64,000 bases of DNA from Streptomyces sp. 6-11-2. GTDB taxonomy: Bacteria > Actinomycetota > Actinomycetes > Streptomycetales > Streptomycetaceae. The translations under genes and the position numbers were made by a program. Below, in pieces: positions 37,794-46,567 of the stretch. The notes below the pieces were generated by a model that saw nothing but the letters and a program-made list of their open reading frames with translations, had not been told where the DNA came from and made no database searches. The stretch spans positions 2,480,001 through 2,544,000 of the forward strand of contig NZ_BJOR01000001.1 in the NCBI RefSeq assembly GCF_006540305.1, given 5' to 3'. The stretch's first letter is position 1. Every line of letters starts with the position of its first letter.

Positions 37794-39382
37794 ACGGTCG
37801 GTGTCGTCAGGGCTCCCAGGGGCAGTTCGAGGCGGACCTCCGTTCCCTTGGGCTGGGCGCCGCGGCCGATACGGATGCGGGCGCCGACCGAGGCCGCCCG
37901 CTCGACCATGCCGACCAGGCCGAAGTGGCCCGCTCGGCGGAGTTGTTCGAGGCTGGTGCCGGGCGGCAGGCCGCGGCCGTCGTCGTACACGCTGATGCGC
38001 AGCAGGTCGCCGTGGACGCCGGCGCGTACCTCGACGTGGGTGGGCTCCGCGTGGCGGTGGGCGTTCTCCATCGCCTCCGACGCGATGGTCAGGAGCTGGC
38101 GGGCCACGGCCGGCGGCACCGGCGGCACGCCGGACTCGCCGATCGGGCGGTAGGCGGCGGACAGGCCGGTCCGGGTTGCGAAGTCCCGGGTGCGGGCCGC
38201 GAGTTCGACGAGCACGTCGGTGCCGTGGTCCGGGTCGTTCTCACGGCGCAGGTCGGTCAGCAGTTCGCGGGCCTCGGCGGCCGCCCGGCGGGCCGAGCGG
38301 GCCACCAGTTCCGCCTGCTGCCTCACCAGAGCCGGGTCCATGCGGTCGGCGCCCGTCGAGCCCGCCAGGCCGTCGGCGGCCATGGCCACGCCGTGCAGGG
38401 TCTTCGCCACCGAGTCGTGCATCTCGCGGGCCAGGCGGGCCCGTTCGGCGCCCACCGCCTCGGTGACGGCGAGGCGGGCCTGGACCGTGGTCAGGGCCTG
38501 GGTGGCCTCACCGAAACGCAGAAGCAGGTTGCGCAGGGTGACGCCGGTCGCTCCCGCGATGACGCACAGGCCGGGGAGGAGGGCCGCCTGGGCCAGGTCC
38601 GGGGACAGCTCCTTGGAGCTGGTGGAGACGACGAGCAGGATCAGTGACTGGAGCGAGGCGAACAGGCCCGCGCCGCGCCAGCCGTAGACGAGACCGGCGA
38701 GGAGGGGCGTGCAGACGCTGACGTAGGCGAGCGTGCTGTCCGGGCCCGCCGCGATCAGGAGGAGGGCCCCGAAGAGGGTGTCCAGGGCGAGGAGAGTGGG
38801 GTGCCTCAGGAGCAGGGGGCCGAAGCGTTCCCAGTCCCTGAACAGGACGTACGAGCCCATGAAGGTGACGACGACCGCGGCGCTGACCAGGCGGGTGGCC
38901 AGGCCGGGCGCGGCGTTGAGAAGGGCGACGGGGGCGGAGAGGGCGATCATCGCGAGGCGGAAGGCGAAGACGTGGCGGCACATCGCTTGCAGCGCGCTGA
39001 TCTGCAGTCTTTCCGGCTCCGGGGTGGGGGCCTGGCCTGGCGGAAGCTGGGCGGGGGCTTCGGCCCCGGCTCCGCCTTCGGCCCGGCCTTCGGTTCCGCC
39101 CGCAGCGCCCGTGCGGGCATCGTCGCCAGGTGCGGGTGGCCCCTGTGGGCGGCCTTCACCGTCGGCGGTCGTCCGTCCGCGCGGCGGCTGCGGCACCCCC
39201 GGCAACGGGGCCTCCGCCGGCTCCCACCCGGGCGGCAACGCCGGCGTCACCGACGTCACCGGGATGTCCGGCGCGCCCGTGCGGACGTGGGCCGGGAGGA
39301 CCGTGCCCGCCGGAGGGGTGGTGATCTCGGGGATCCTCGGGCGGCGGCGCAGCAGCCCCGCGCGTTCCTCCGTGGTCGCCAT
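37790..39382 (-). CDS. Membrane sensor histidine kinase (HisKA_3)
   Basis: The 530-residue protein has a Pro/Gly-rich N-terminus, about six hydrophobic segments between ~140 and 290 and a HisKA_3 dimerisation domain with the phospho-His in REMHDSVAKTLHGVAM. The C-terminal HATPase has EAMENAHRHAEP and DDGRGLPPGTSLEQLRRAGHFGLVGMVERA. It is coupled to the response regulator (ATGA overlap) and lies 16 bp downstream of tadC. It probably senses an envelope signal. Confidence 0.92.
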   Translation of the reverse strand: MATTEERAGLLRRRPRIPEITTPPAGTVLPAHVRTGAPDIPVTSVTPALPPGWEPAEAPLPGVPQPPRGRTTADGEGRPQGPPAPGDDARTGAAGGTEGRAEGGAGAEAPAQLPPGQAPTPEPERLQISALQAMCRHVFAFRLAMIALSAPVALLNAAPGLATRLVSAAVVVTFMGSYVLFRDWERFGPLLLRHPTLLALDTLFGALLLIAAGPDSTLAYVSVCTPLLAGLVYGWRGAGLFASLQSLILLVVSTSSKELSPDLAQAALLPGLCVIAGATGVTLRNLLLRFGEATQALTTVQARLAVTEAVGAERARLAREMHDSVAKTLHGVAMAADGLAGSTGADRMDPALVRQQAELVARSARRAAAEARELLTDLRRENDPDHGTDVLVELAARTRDFATRTGLSAAYRPIGESGVPPVPPAVARQLLTIASEAMENAHRHAEPTHVEVRAGVHGDLLRISVYDDGRGLPPGTSLEQLRRAGHFGLVGMVERAASVGARIRIGRGAQPKGTEVRLELPLGALTTPTV

Positions 39383-39398
39383 GTCCTCGTCGCCCCCC

Positions 39399-40292
39399 CT
39401 ACTCGCCCGTACCCGTGAGGGAGCCGAAGTCCACGCCCGAGCCGAGGATCAGGCCGGCGCCGAGGAGGATCATCGTGGCCGGGACCATGAAGGTGGTGAT
39501 CATCATGGTGGCCTTGGGGACCGCGCGGGCGGCCTTGCGGCGGGCGTTCTGCGCGTCGGTGCGGCGCATGTCCTTGGCCAGGGAAACGAGCGTGTCGACG
39601 ATCGGGGCACCCAGTTCCTCGCCCTGCTGCAACGCCGTCACGAACATGGCGACCTGTTCGGAGTCGTTCCTGCGCCGCAGCTCCGCGAAGGCCTGGCGGC
39701 GGCTCATGCCGAGGTCCATCTGGCGCAGGGTGATGCGCAGTTCGTCCGCCCAGGGGCCCTCGTACTTGTCGGCGACGCGGTCCAGGGCCTGGCGGAAGCC
39801 GAGGCCCGCGCTCACCACGACCGCGAGCACGTCGAGGAAGTCCGGCAGCGTCCGCTCGATGACGTCCTTGCGGATGCGGATCGCCGACCAGATGCCGACC
39901 TCGGTCCAGAAGGCGCCGAAGGCGAGCAGGAGCAGGGCGACGAAGAGCTGGCCGCGCATGAGGAACACCACTCCGCCCAGGCCGCCCAGGAAGCCGTAGA
40001 CCGCCCGCCGGGCCGCGTAGCGGTCGATCGTCAGGCCGCCGGGGTTGCCCGCCAGGTCGATCTTGCGGCGGTACCTGGCCACCCTCTTGGGGCCCATCAG
40101 GCGCAGCACGGCGGGGGCGTAGCGCATGCCGAGGCGGTCGACCAGGGAGTCCACGGCGCCGGTACGGGTGGAGCCCACCTCCAGGGCCAGCGCCAGGTCG
40201 TCGGGCAGCCGGGCGTCGGCGCGGTACATGCGGATGCCGGCGAAGACGCCCCAGACGCCGAGGCCCATCACGAGTGCGAGCAGCAGTGCCAT
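39399..40292 (-). CDS. tadC: Tad platform protein TadC
   Basis: The 297-residue GspF/TadC-type membrane protein contains DVLAVVVSAGLGFRQALDRVADKY and ALQQGEELGAPIVDTLVSLAKDMRRTDAQNARRKAARAVPKATMMITTFMVPATMILLGAG in the usual inner-membrane platform arrangement. It would form the platform with TadB. It follows TadB by 27 bp and precedes the kinase. Confidence 0.9.
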   Translation of the reverse strand: MALLLALVMGLGVWGVFAGIRMYRADARLPDDLALALEVGSTRTGAVDSLVDRLGMRYAPAVLRLMGPKRVARYRRKIDLAGNPGGLTIDRYAARRAVYGFLGGLGGVVFLMRGQLFVALLLLAFGAFWTEVGIWSAIRIRKDVIERTLPDFLDVLAVVVSAGLGFRQALDRVADKYEGPWADELRITLRQMDLGMSRRQAFAELRRRNDSEQVAMFVTALQQGEELGAPIVDTLVSLAKDMRRTDAQNARRKAARAVPKATMMITTFMVPATMILLGAGLILGSGVDFGSLTGTGE

Positions 40293-40319
40293 CCCTCTTC
40301 CCTCCTTCCGGGAACCCGG

Positions 40320-41261
40320 CTAGACGTCGATGCGGGACAGGCGGCGGATGAGGACGAAGCCGACGGCGTAGAGCGCGAAGGCGGTGATCACCGCACCCTG
40401 GCCGATCGGGGAGGCGGTCATGCGGTCGAGGGCGCCGGCCTTGACGCCGTTCATGAGGAACAGCGCGCCGATGCCCAGCACCGGGACCGCGTAGGAGGTC
40501 ATGTTGACCTGGGACAGCTGGGTACGGACCTCGCGGCGGGTCTCCTTGCGCTCCTCCAGGGTCTCGGTGAGGTTGCGCAGGGCGCTCACCACCTGGCCGC
40601 CGGCCCGGTTGGACAGAACCAGGGTGGTGACGAGGACGACCAGCTCCCGCGAGGGCAGGCGGTCCGTGAGCTCCGCCAGTGCGTCGCCCATTGAGGCGCC
40701 GAGTGCCAACTGGTGAGCCACCTTGGCCAGTTCCTCACCCGCCGGGGCCTCGAGCTCCTCCGCCGCCATACCGACCGCGGTGCGCAGGGCGAGGCCCGCC
40801 TGGGTGGCGTTGGCCAGGATGCGGGCCAGTTCGGGAAGTTGGTTGATGAACTTCTCGATGCGTTTCTGGCGCTGCCAGTTGAGGAACTGCACCGCGGCCC
40901 AGATGCCGAGCAGGCCGGCCAGCGGGCCGAAGAAGGGGGCCAGGGATGCCTGGCCGATCAGCCAGAGGGCGGCCACGGTGGCGAGCATGTAGACGAAGAA
41001 CTCGCCCGGGGTGACGTCCAGGCCGGTCGCGGCGAGCCTCAGCTCCAGCCTGCGTCCGAGTTTCGTACGGCGCAGTCGGCGGTCGAGGTTGGGGAAGCGG
41101 CGCCGGCGGCCGACCGGGATCCGACCGGTCTGGGAGAGCCGGTCGACGAGGGCCGCCCGCTGGGCCTTGCCGGAGGTGTAGGCGTGCAGCCCGGCAACGG
41201 CCAGGACGCAGGTCAGCAGGGTGACGCCGGTGGTGAGGGTGACGAGGGTGCTCAGATCCAT
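40320..41261 (-). CDS. tadB: Tad platform protein TadB
   Basis: The 313-residue protein has an N-terminal helix, a charged loop and the GspF-like second half (RILANATQAGLALRTAVGMAAEELEAPAGEELAKVAHQLALGASMGDALAELTDRLPSRELVVLVTTLVL), typical of TadB. It pairs with TadC in the pilus platform. It lies 11 bp after tadA in the same operon. Confidence 0.9.
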   Translation of the reverse strand: MDLSTLVTLTTGVTLLTCVLAVAGLHAYTSGKAQRAALVDRLSQTGRIPVGRRRRFPNLDRRLRRTKLGRRLELRLAATGLDVTPGEFFVYMLATVAALWLIGQASLAPFFGPLAGLLGIWAAVQFLNWQRQKRIEKFINQLPELARILANATQAGLALRTAVGMAAEELEAPAGEELAKVAHQLALGASMGDALAELTDRLPSRELVVLVTTLVLSNRAGGQVVSALRNLTETLEERKETRREVRTQLSQVNMTSYAVPVLGIGALFLMNGVKAGALDRMTASPIGQGAVITAFALYAVGFVLIRRLSRIDV

Positions 41262-41272
41262 GGGGACGGTTC

Positions 41273-42610
41273 CTACCTGGCTTCTCGGGTGGCCAGCTGG
41301 TCTGCGGACTGGGCGACGCCGAAGGCCTGGGGGATGGGCTGGCTCGCCATGTAGAGGCGATCGGCGGTGCGGCGTGGCAGCGGGTGGTACTCGAAGGCGC
41401 CGTAGATCCGGCCGTCGGCCGCCATCGGCTGCGCGGCGAAGCGGGCCACGGTGGCCAGCCGGTACGGCTCGCTGCCATGGCTGTCGAGCAGGGCGATCTC
41501 GGTGACGCGGCGGGCGCCGTCGGCGAAGCGGGTGAGCTGGACGATCACGTCGACGGCGCTGTTGATCTGGTCGTGCAGGGCGACGAAGGGGATCTCCACG
41601 TCGGACATGGAGGCGAGGGTCTGCAAGCGCATCAGCGCGTCCTCGGCGCTGTTGGCGTGCACGGTGGCGAGCGAGCCGTCGTGGCCGGTCGACATCGCCT
41701 GGAGCATGTCGAGCGACTCGCCGCCGCGGACCTCACCGACGACGATGCGGTCGGGGCGCATGCGCAGCGAGTTGCGCACCAGGTCGCGGATGGTGACCTG
41801 GCCGCGGCCCTCCACGTTCGGCGGCCGGGACTCCAGCCGGATCACGTGCGTCTGCTGGAGCTGAAGCTCGGCGGAGTCCTCGATGGTGATGATGCGCTCG
41901 CCCTCGGGGATCAGCCCGGACAGGGCGTTGAGCAGGGTCGTCTTGCCGGTACCGGTGGCCCCGGAGACGATGACGTTGAACTTCGCCTGCACCAGGCCGG
42001 CCAGCAGGTACAGCATGTGCTCGTCGAGCGAGCCGAAGCCGATCAGCTCCTGGAGGGTGAAGGAGCGCGGGAAGCGGCGGATGGTGAGCGTGGGGCCGGT
42101 GAGCGAGAGCGGCGGGATGATGACGTTGACGCGCTCCCCGGAGGGCAGGCGGGCGTCGACCATCGGGTTCGACTCGTCCACGCGGCGGTTGACCGTCGAG
42201 ACGATCCGCTCGATGGTCTGCATCAGCTGGTCGTCGGAGGCGAAGCGGATGGGCAGTTGCTCGACCCGGCCGCCGCGCTCGACGAAGATCGCGTCGGGTC
42301 CGTTCACCATGATCTCGGTGATGGAGGCGTCCTCGAGGAGGGGTTCGAGGATGCCCAGGCCCAGGGCCTCGTCGACGACCCGGCGGATCAGCTGCGAGCG
42401 CTCCACGGTCGACAGGACCGGGCCCTCCCGGCTGATGATGTGCCCGAGCACCCGCTCCAGCCGCGCCCGGCGCTCGGCGGCGGCCAGCGAGCTCATCTCC
42501 GCGAGGTCGATCTCCTCCAGGAGCTTGGCCCGGTAGGAGGCGACGAGGTGGCCGTCCTCGCCCCGGCTGCCTTTCTCCTCCGGGGAGTTGATGCGTGCGC
42601 GGAGGCTCAT
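41273..42610 (-). CDS. tadA: Tad secretion ATPase TadA/CpaF
   Basis: The 445-residue ATPase is the motor for Flp pilus assembly. It has Walker A SGATGTGKTTLLNAL, the Asp box ITIEDSAELQL, the Walker B region RPDRIVVGEVRGGE and the His box with STGHDGSLATVHAN. The start ATG is next to the 24-bp tandem repeat array. It heads the tadABC-kinase-regulator block, downstream of the pseudopilin genes. Confidence 0.95.
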   Translation of the reverse strand: MSLRARINSPEEKGSRGEDGHLVASYRAKLLEEIDLAEMSSLAAAERRARLERVLGHIISREGPVLSTVERSQLIRRVVDEALGLGILEPLLEDASITEIMVNGPDAIFVERGGRVEQLPIRFASDDQLMQTIERIVSTVNRRVDESNPMVDARLPSGERVNVIIPPLSLTGPTLTIRRFPRSFTLQELIGFGSLDEHMLYLLAGLVQAKFNVIVSGATGTGKTTLLNALSGLIPEGERIITIEDSAELQLQQTHVIRLESRPPNVEGRGQVTIRDLVRNSLRMRPDRIVVGEVRGGESLDMLQAMSTGHDGSLATVHANSAEDALMRLQTLASMSDVEIPFVALHDQINSAVDVIVQLTRFADGARRVTEIALLDSHGSEPYRLATVARFAAQPMAADGRIYGAFEYHPLPRRTADRLYMASQPIPQAFGVAQSADQLATREAR

Positions 42611-42626
42611 GGGTCCGGTGCTCCTC

Positions 42627-42806
42627 GCTCCTGGTCGGTGGTCGAGTCGGTCCTGGTCGGTGCTGTCGAGTCGGTCCTGGTCGGTGCTGTCGAGCCGGTC
42701 CTGGCCGGTGCTGTCGAGCCGGTCCTGGCCGGTGCTGTCGAGCCGGTCCTGGCCGGTGCTGTCGAGCCGGTCCTGGCCGGTGCTGTCGAGCCGGTCCTGG
42801 CCGGTG
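42627..42806. repeat. 24-bp tandem repeat array upstream of tadA
   Basis: The unit GTCGAGCCGGTCCTGGCC plus GGTGCT repeats head to tail from 42641 to 42806: six full copies, a partial seventh, and a partial copy before them. The first two full copies differ by two C-to-T changes. Each unit carries CCGG palindromes able to fold as a small hairpin in the mRNA. The array lies between the TadE-like gene and tadA. Confidence 0.9.
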
Positions 42807-42812
42807 GTCGAG

Positions 42813-42900
42813 CGGTCTCAGTCGTCCGGCGGTCTCAGCGGTCCGGCGGTCTCAGTGGTTGATTCGGTCTCAGTGGTTCATTCGGTCTCAGTGGTCGAGC
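42813..42900. repeat. 17-18-bp tandem repeats ending in the tadE stop
   Basis: CGGTCTCAG recurs at 42813, 42830, 42847, 42865 and 42883 (periods 17, 17, 18, 18) with variable flanks such as TGGTTGATT. The last copy covers the stop codon of the TadE-like gene at 42888-42890. Confidence 0.85.
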
Positions 42901-43256
42901 GGCATGGTGGCGGTCTTGTGGGCCCGGCCGAAGTTCCAACCGGGGACGATCGAGGGGATGTCGACGCCCGCGGTGACGGTGACCTCCTTGCCGCCGTACG
43001 AGGCCGGGCAGCTGGTGCCGTCCGCCAGCCAGCCGCTGACCGCGCTCGCGCAGGCCTGCTCGGCTCCCTGCCGGAGCGAGGCCGCGCGCGCCCCCGCGCG
43101 GGCGGCCGTACCGGCCTGCTGGGCCGTGTAGGCGATCAGCCCGATCTGGATGACGGCCATGGCGATCAGCATCAGGATCGGAATGAACCCCAGGTACTCG
43201 ATGGCGACTTGACCCCGGTCGTGGCGGCGGTCGCGGCGTACGCCCTCGTGCGGCAT
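42888..43256 (-). CDS. TadE-like pseudopilin
   Basis: The 122-residue protein has a prepilin motif (RHDRG|QVAIEYLGFIPILMLIAMAVIQIGLIAY, Gly15, Glu+5, Tyr+6) and a small extracytoplasmic domain with two cysteines. It fits TadE-like minor pilins. It starts 1 bp before the stop codon of the second TadE-like gene. The C-terminus falls within the short repeat array. Confidence 0.88.
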   Translation of the reverse strand: MPHEGVRRDRRHDRGQVAIEYLGFIPILMLIAMAVIQIGLIAYTAQQAGTAARAGARAASLRQGAEQACASAVSGWLADGTSCPASYGGKEVTVTAGVDIPSIVPGWNFGRAHKTATMPLDH

Positions 43257-43257
43257 G

Positions 43258-43674
43258 TCAGTGCGTCGCCTCCTCGACGGCGCCGGCGTGACCCGTGACC
43301 GTGATGGGGAAGTCGATCGTGCCGGGGAACAGGACGGGCACCTTGAGGCCGACGCGCGCGCGTACGTAACCGTTGCTCGTCTCACAGCCCACCTCAGCCC
43401 CCCTTCGCCACGCGGCCGACAGCTTGTCGAGCCCGGCCTGTTGGCAGGCGGCGTCCCTGGTGCCGCGATCGGCCGCCGTCCCCGCCCGTACCGCCTCGTC
43501 CGCAGCATTCCCCGCAAGCGTGTACGTGTACCCCAGCAGCACGCACTGCCACAACAGCACCAGCGTGATGAGGATCGTGGGCGTCATGCCGAGCAGTTCG
43601 ACGGCGACCTGCCCGCTGTCCGAGCGGAGCCGCCCGGCCGGCGGCCTCTTCCCTGTGCCTGCCCGCACGTTCAT
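43258..43674 (-). CDS. Second TadE-like pseudopilin
   Basis: The 138-residue protein has the motif SDSG|QVAVELLGMTPTILITLVLLWQCVLLGY (Gly21, Glu+5) and a Cys-containing C-terminal domain. Its ATG overlaps the CpaE stop (ATGA), so it is coupled to that gene. It probably forms a pair with the other TadE-like protein at the pilus base or tip. Confidence 0.88.
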   Translation of the reverse strand: MNVRAGTGKRPPAGRLRSDSGQVAVELLGMTPTILITLVLLWQCVLLGYTYTLAGNAADEAVRAGTAADRGTRDAACQQAGLDKLSAAWRRGAEVGCETSNGYVRARVGLKVPVLFPGTIDFPITVTGHAGAVEEATH

Positions 43675-44924
43675 CCCCCTGCCTCCCTGCGGCGCCGGAA
43701 ACTCACCGACCCCCGGTCGCCGCGCAGCCGCCCGCCCTTGCGGTCGCCCTCGGGTGCCTTGACGATGCCCAGCTCTCCGGCGAGCCCCCACAGCGCCTGT
43801 TTGACCGTGCTCTTGCTCTCCAGTTCGTGGATGCGTCCCGCGTCCACCGCGCCCTGGAGTTCCTTGAAGCCCGCGGGGATCGCCGTGGCGGCCACCGGTG
43901 TGCCGGTGATCTTCTGGATGAGCGGCGGCTGGATCTCGGTCGACCGGGTGTGGCGGTTGACGACGACGGTCGTCTCCTCGGCCTTGCGGATCTGCAACCG
44001 GTCCCACATCCGTACGGTCCGCTTGGCCGCGCGCACCGCGACCACGTCCGGAGTGGTCAGGAGCAGCGCGGTGTCGGCCATCTCGACGGCCGCCGCGCTC
44101 GCCCCGCTCATCTGGGCGCCGCAGTCCAGGACGACGATCTCGTAGCGGGACCGCAGCGCGCTGACGATCTGGCGGACGGCCCGGTCGGTGACCTCCTCGC
44201 CACGCTCGCCCTCGCCGGGCGCGAGCAGCAGCGCGAGCCCGCTGTCGTGGCGGAAGATCGCGTCGGCCAGGACGCGCGGGGAGATGTCGGTGATGGCGGC
44301 GAGGTCGACGACCGAGCGGCGGAACTGGACGTCCAGGAAGGAGGCGACGTCACCGGACTGGAGGTCCATGTCGACCAGGGCCGTGCCGCGCCCGGAGGCC
44401 TGGGCGGCGAGGGCGAGTTGTATCGCCGTGAGCGTGGCGCCCACCCCGCCCTTGGCTCCGCTCACGGTCACCACCCGCCCGCCGGCCCCGGTGAACACGT
44501 CGCCGCCGTGGCCCAGGTGGCGCCGTACGCCCACCGACCACTGGGCCACCGCCTGTACGCGGCTGATCAGTTCCTCGTAGCTCAGCGGGAGGGCCACCAG
44601 TCCCCGCGCGCCCGAGTCCATCGCGGCCGAGAACAGGCCGGGGCTGGCGTCGGAGGTGATGAGGATGACGCCGACCGCCGGGAAGCGCAGGGCCACTTCG
44701 CGGATCAGCTCCAGGGCCGGCACCGGGCCGATCCGCTCGTGCACCACCACGATCTCGGGCAGTTCGTCGACGGACTCTGCGGCCAGGCGCGCCAGCGTGT
44801 CGATGAGCTGGGTGGAGTCGACGACCGGGGCCACCGGCTCGGCGTCGGGGAGCTGGCTGAGCAGGGTGGTGATGGACCGGGCCGCGTCGGGGTCGCCGAC
44901 GGCCGGGAGGATCCTGGTGGTCAT
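43671..44924 (-). CDS. cpaE: CpaE-like pilus localisation ATPase
   Basis: The 417-residue protein has an N-terminal receiver-like domain (~1-130) and a ParA/MinD-type ATPase with a deviant Walker A (SGAKGGVGATL), VDMDLQSGDVASFLDV and VVLDCGAQMS. CpaE/TadZ proteins direct the Tad machine to a cellular site. It follows cpaB by 13 bp. Confidence 0.9.
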   Translation of the reverse strand: MTTRILPAVGDPDAARSITTLLSQLPDAEPVAPVVDSTQLIDTLARLAAESVDELPEIVVVHERIGPVPALELIREVALRFPAVGVILITSDASPGLFSAAMDSGARGLVALPLSYEELISRVQAVAQWSVGVRRHLGHGGDVFTGAGGRVVTVSGAKGGVGATLTAIQLALAAQASGRGTALVDMDLQSGDVASFLDVQFRRSVVDLAAITDISPRVLADAIFRHDSGLALLLAPGEGERGEEVTDRAVRQIVSALRSRYEIVVLDCGAQMSGASAAAVEMADTALLLTTPDVVAVRAAKRTVRMWDRLQIRKAEETTVVVNRHTRSTEIQPPLIQKITGTPVAATAIPAGFKELQGAVDAGRIHELESKSTVKQALWGLAGELGIVKAPEGDRKGGRLRGDRGSVSFRRRREAGG

Positions 44925-44937
44925 GCCTGCCGGCCTC

Positions 44938-45645
44938 TCACTTGTCTTTCGCGAGTTCGTAGGTCCGGTCCTTGGCCGGGACGCTGGTGTCGCTGCCGGG
45001 AGCGACCAGCGCGAGCCGGACCCGCTGGGCGAACGACTCGGCGTAGGTGATGCGCTGGGCGTCGATGGTGGACAGCGCGAAGGTGATGGGGACGGCGTCG
45101 GTGGGCTGCTGGGCCCGGTTGTCGGCGTTCGGCTGGAGCGCGGTGATCCTGCCGACGTCGAGGACCTTGGCATGGGTCACGATGATCTTGGACTGGGCGG
45201 GATCGCCCTGCCGCTGTCCGCCGAAGGTGGCGTAGACGTTGACCGTGGCGCCCGGTGTGATCTTGCCGGCCACGCCGGTCGCCGCGTCGATCATGATGGC
45301 GACCTCCTGCTGCCCCGGTTGCAGGGCGGGCTGGTTCACGATCATGTCGCTCTGGAGCAGGGAGCCCTTGCGCAGTGTGGTGACCGCGATCTTGCCCTGG
45401 ATCTGCCCGAGGTCGGTGACGGCGTTCGGCGACAGCCACCGTTGGGGCATCTTGACCTTCTCGAACTGGCCCGTGCTCAGCGTCGTGTACGGCGCCACGT
45501 CGGTGCGCAGCTGGTAGGCGGCGACCTCCGGTCCGACTTTGGACTTGACGTCGCTGATGACGGAGAGCACGCCCGCGAACGCGGCGAGGGCGCAGATGAC
45601 GGACAGGATCAGGAGTATCACGCCGCGGCGCTGACGGGAGTTCAT
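44938..45645 (-). CDS. cpaB: CpaB/RcpC-like pilus assembly protein
   Basis: The 235-residue protein has an N-terminal membrane helix (~7-30) and an SAF-like beta domain (APYTTLSTGQFEKVKMPQRW..KIAVTTLRKGSLLQSDMI), as in CpaB/RcpC. In Gram-negatives CpaB works with the secretin; here no secretin exists, so it may act in the cell envelope. It probably heads the cpaB-cpaE-tadE-tadA block. Confidence 0.88.
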   Translation of the reverse strand: MNSRQRRGVILLILSVICALAAFAGVLSVISDVKSKVGPEVAAYQLRTDVAPYTTLSTGQFEKVKMPQRWLSPNAVTDLGQIQGKIAVTTLRKGSLLQSDMIVNQPALQPGQQEVAIMIDAATGVAGKITPGATVNVYATFGGQRQGDPAQSKIIVTHAKVLDVGRITALQPNADNRAQQPTDAVPITFALSTIDAQRITYAESFAQRVRLALVAPGSDTSVPAKDRTYELAKDK

Positions 45646-45724
45646 GAACCGTACAACCTCATTGGGATATCGGTCGGCGAAGTCGAGCGGAATCGAATGA
45701 CGGTGGTGCCGGTGGTTCAGGTAC

Positions 45725-46567
45725 TCATCCGGTGGGTGTCCGGCTCTCGGGGACGGGTGGAGTGGCCGAGCAGAAGACGCAGCGGTCTCCGATGACATCG
45801 ATGCCGCACCAGTGGCACACACCCTGGCGTACCGAGGTGACCAGTTGGTAGAGCACCGACAGGTCGGGCAGGTAGGTGCAGAACTCGATCAGCTTGCCGG
45901 TGCCCCACCAGGTGGCCGACTCGGCCGGCAGGCCGGCCTCGCGCAGCCCCAGCGCGTTCCACGCGGGGGCGAGGGTGGAGCCGACCCAGTCGGACTGGAG
46001 CTGGCCCTTGGCGAGCAGCATCCAGCTTCCGAAGTCCGGCCCGGTCAGGGTCGCTTCGGGGCGGATCCGGACGAGCTGCGGTTCCGGGTGGGCGATCACG
46101 CCGAACTGGCTGCCCGGAACCCAGGACTTGGCGTGCGCCTTGAGACCCACGGGGACGCGGTCGAGGCGCGCGACCGAGGCCAGGACGGCGCCGGCGTGGA
46201 TGTAGTGGGTGAGCAGCCGGCCGGCCGAGGCGAGCACGCCGGGGCTGAGGTCGCAAGAGGCGAGCTGGCGCAACTGGCGGGCGAGAACGGCGAGTCCGAG
46301 TGGCGGCAGGTCGGGCCGGAACAGGGCGATGCGGTCGCTCTCCAGCAGTGAGCGGACGGTGTGCAGCCGCCGTTCCACCCCGCTGGGGACGGCGTCCGAG
46401 CACACCACGACGACGTGCCCGTGCTGGTCGATCAGGGCCTTCATGGCGTCGAGCGTCTGCTCCAGCGGCTGCCGGTCCAGGTCCTTCAGGACGACGGCGG
46501 GCACGGTCCGCTCGTCCTGCGCGGGCAGCGCCATGTCGGCGCTCGTCACAGCAATGGCAGTGGACAC
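45725..46567 (-). CDS. Unknown protein with C-terminal zinc ribbon, upstream of cpaB
   Basis: The 280-residue protein has no membrane segment and ends with four cysteines in CHWCGIDVIGDRCVFC, a likely zinc ribbon. The N-terminal half (VPAVVLKDLDRQPLEQTLDAMKALIDQHGHVVVVCSDAV) resembles a small alpha/beta domain; the rest is not recognised. The GTG at 46567 follows GGGGAG. Its position 79 bp upstream of cpaB suggests a tad-associated cytosolic accessory factor. Confidence 0.75.
   Translation of the reverse strand: MSTAIAVTSADMALPAQDERTVPAVVLKDLDRQPLEQTLDAMKALIDQHGHVVVVCSDAVPSGVERRLHTVRSLLESDRIALFRPDLPPLGLAVLARQLRQLASCDLSPGVLASAGRLLTHYIHAGAVLASVARLDRVPVGLKAHAKSWVPGSQFGVIAHPEPQLVRIRPEATLTGPDFGSWMLLAKGQLQSDWVGSTLAPAWNALGLREAGLPAESATWWGTGKLIEFCTYLPDLSVLYQLVTSVRQGVCHWCGIDVIGDRCVFCSATPPVPESRTPTG

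Noticed and set aside
42627..42900. A CRISPR array
   Set aside because: Repeats are directly adjacent with no unique spacers and there are no cas genes.
43671..45173. A longer start for the CpaE gene
   Set aside because: The extension reads Ser/Pro/Thr-rich antisense of cpaB; the ATG at 44924 gives the family length.
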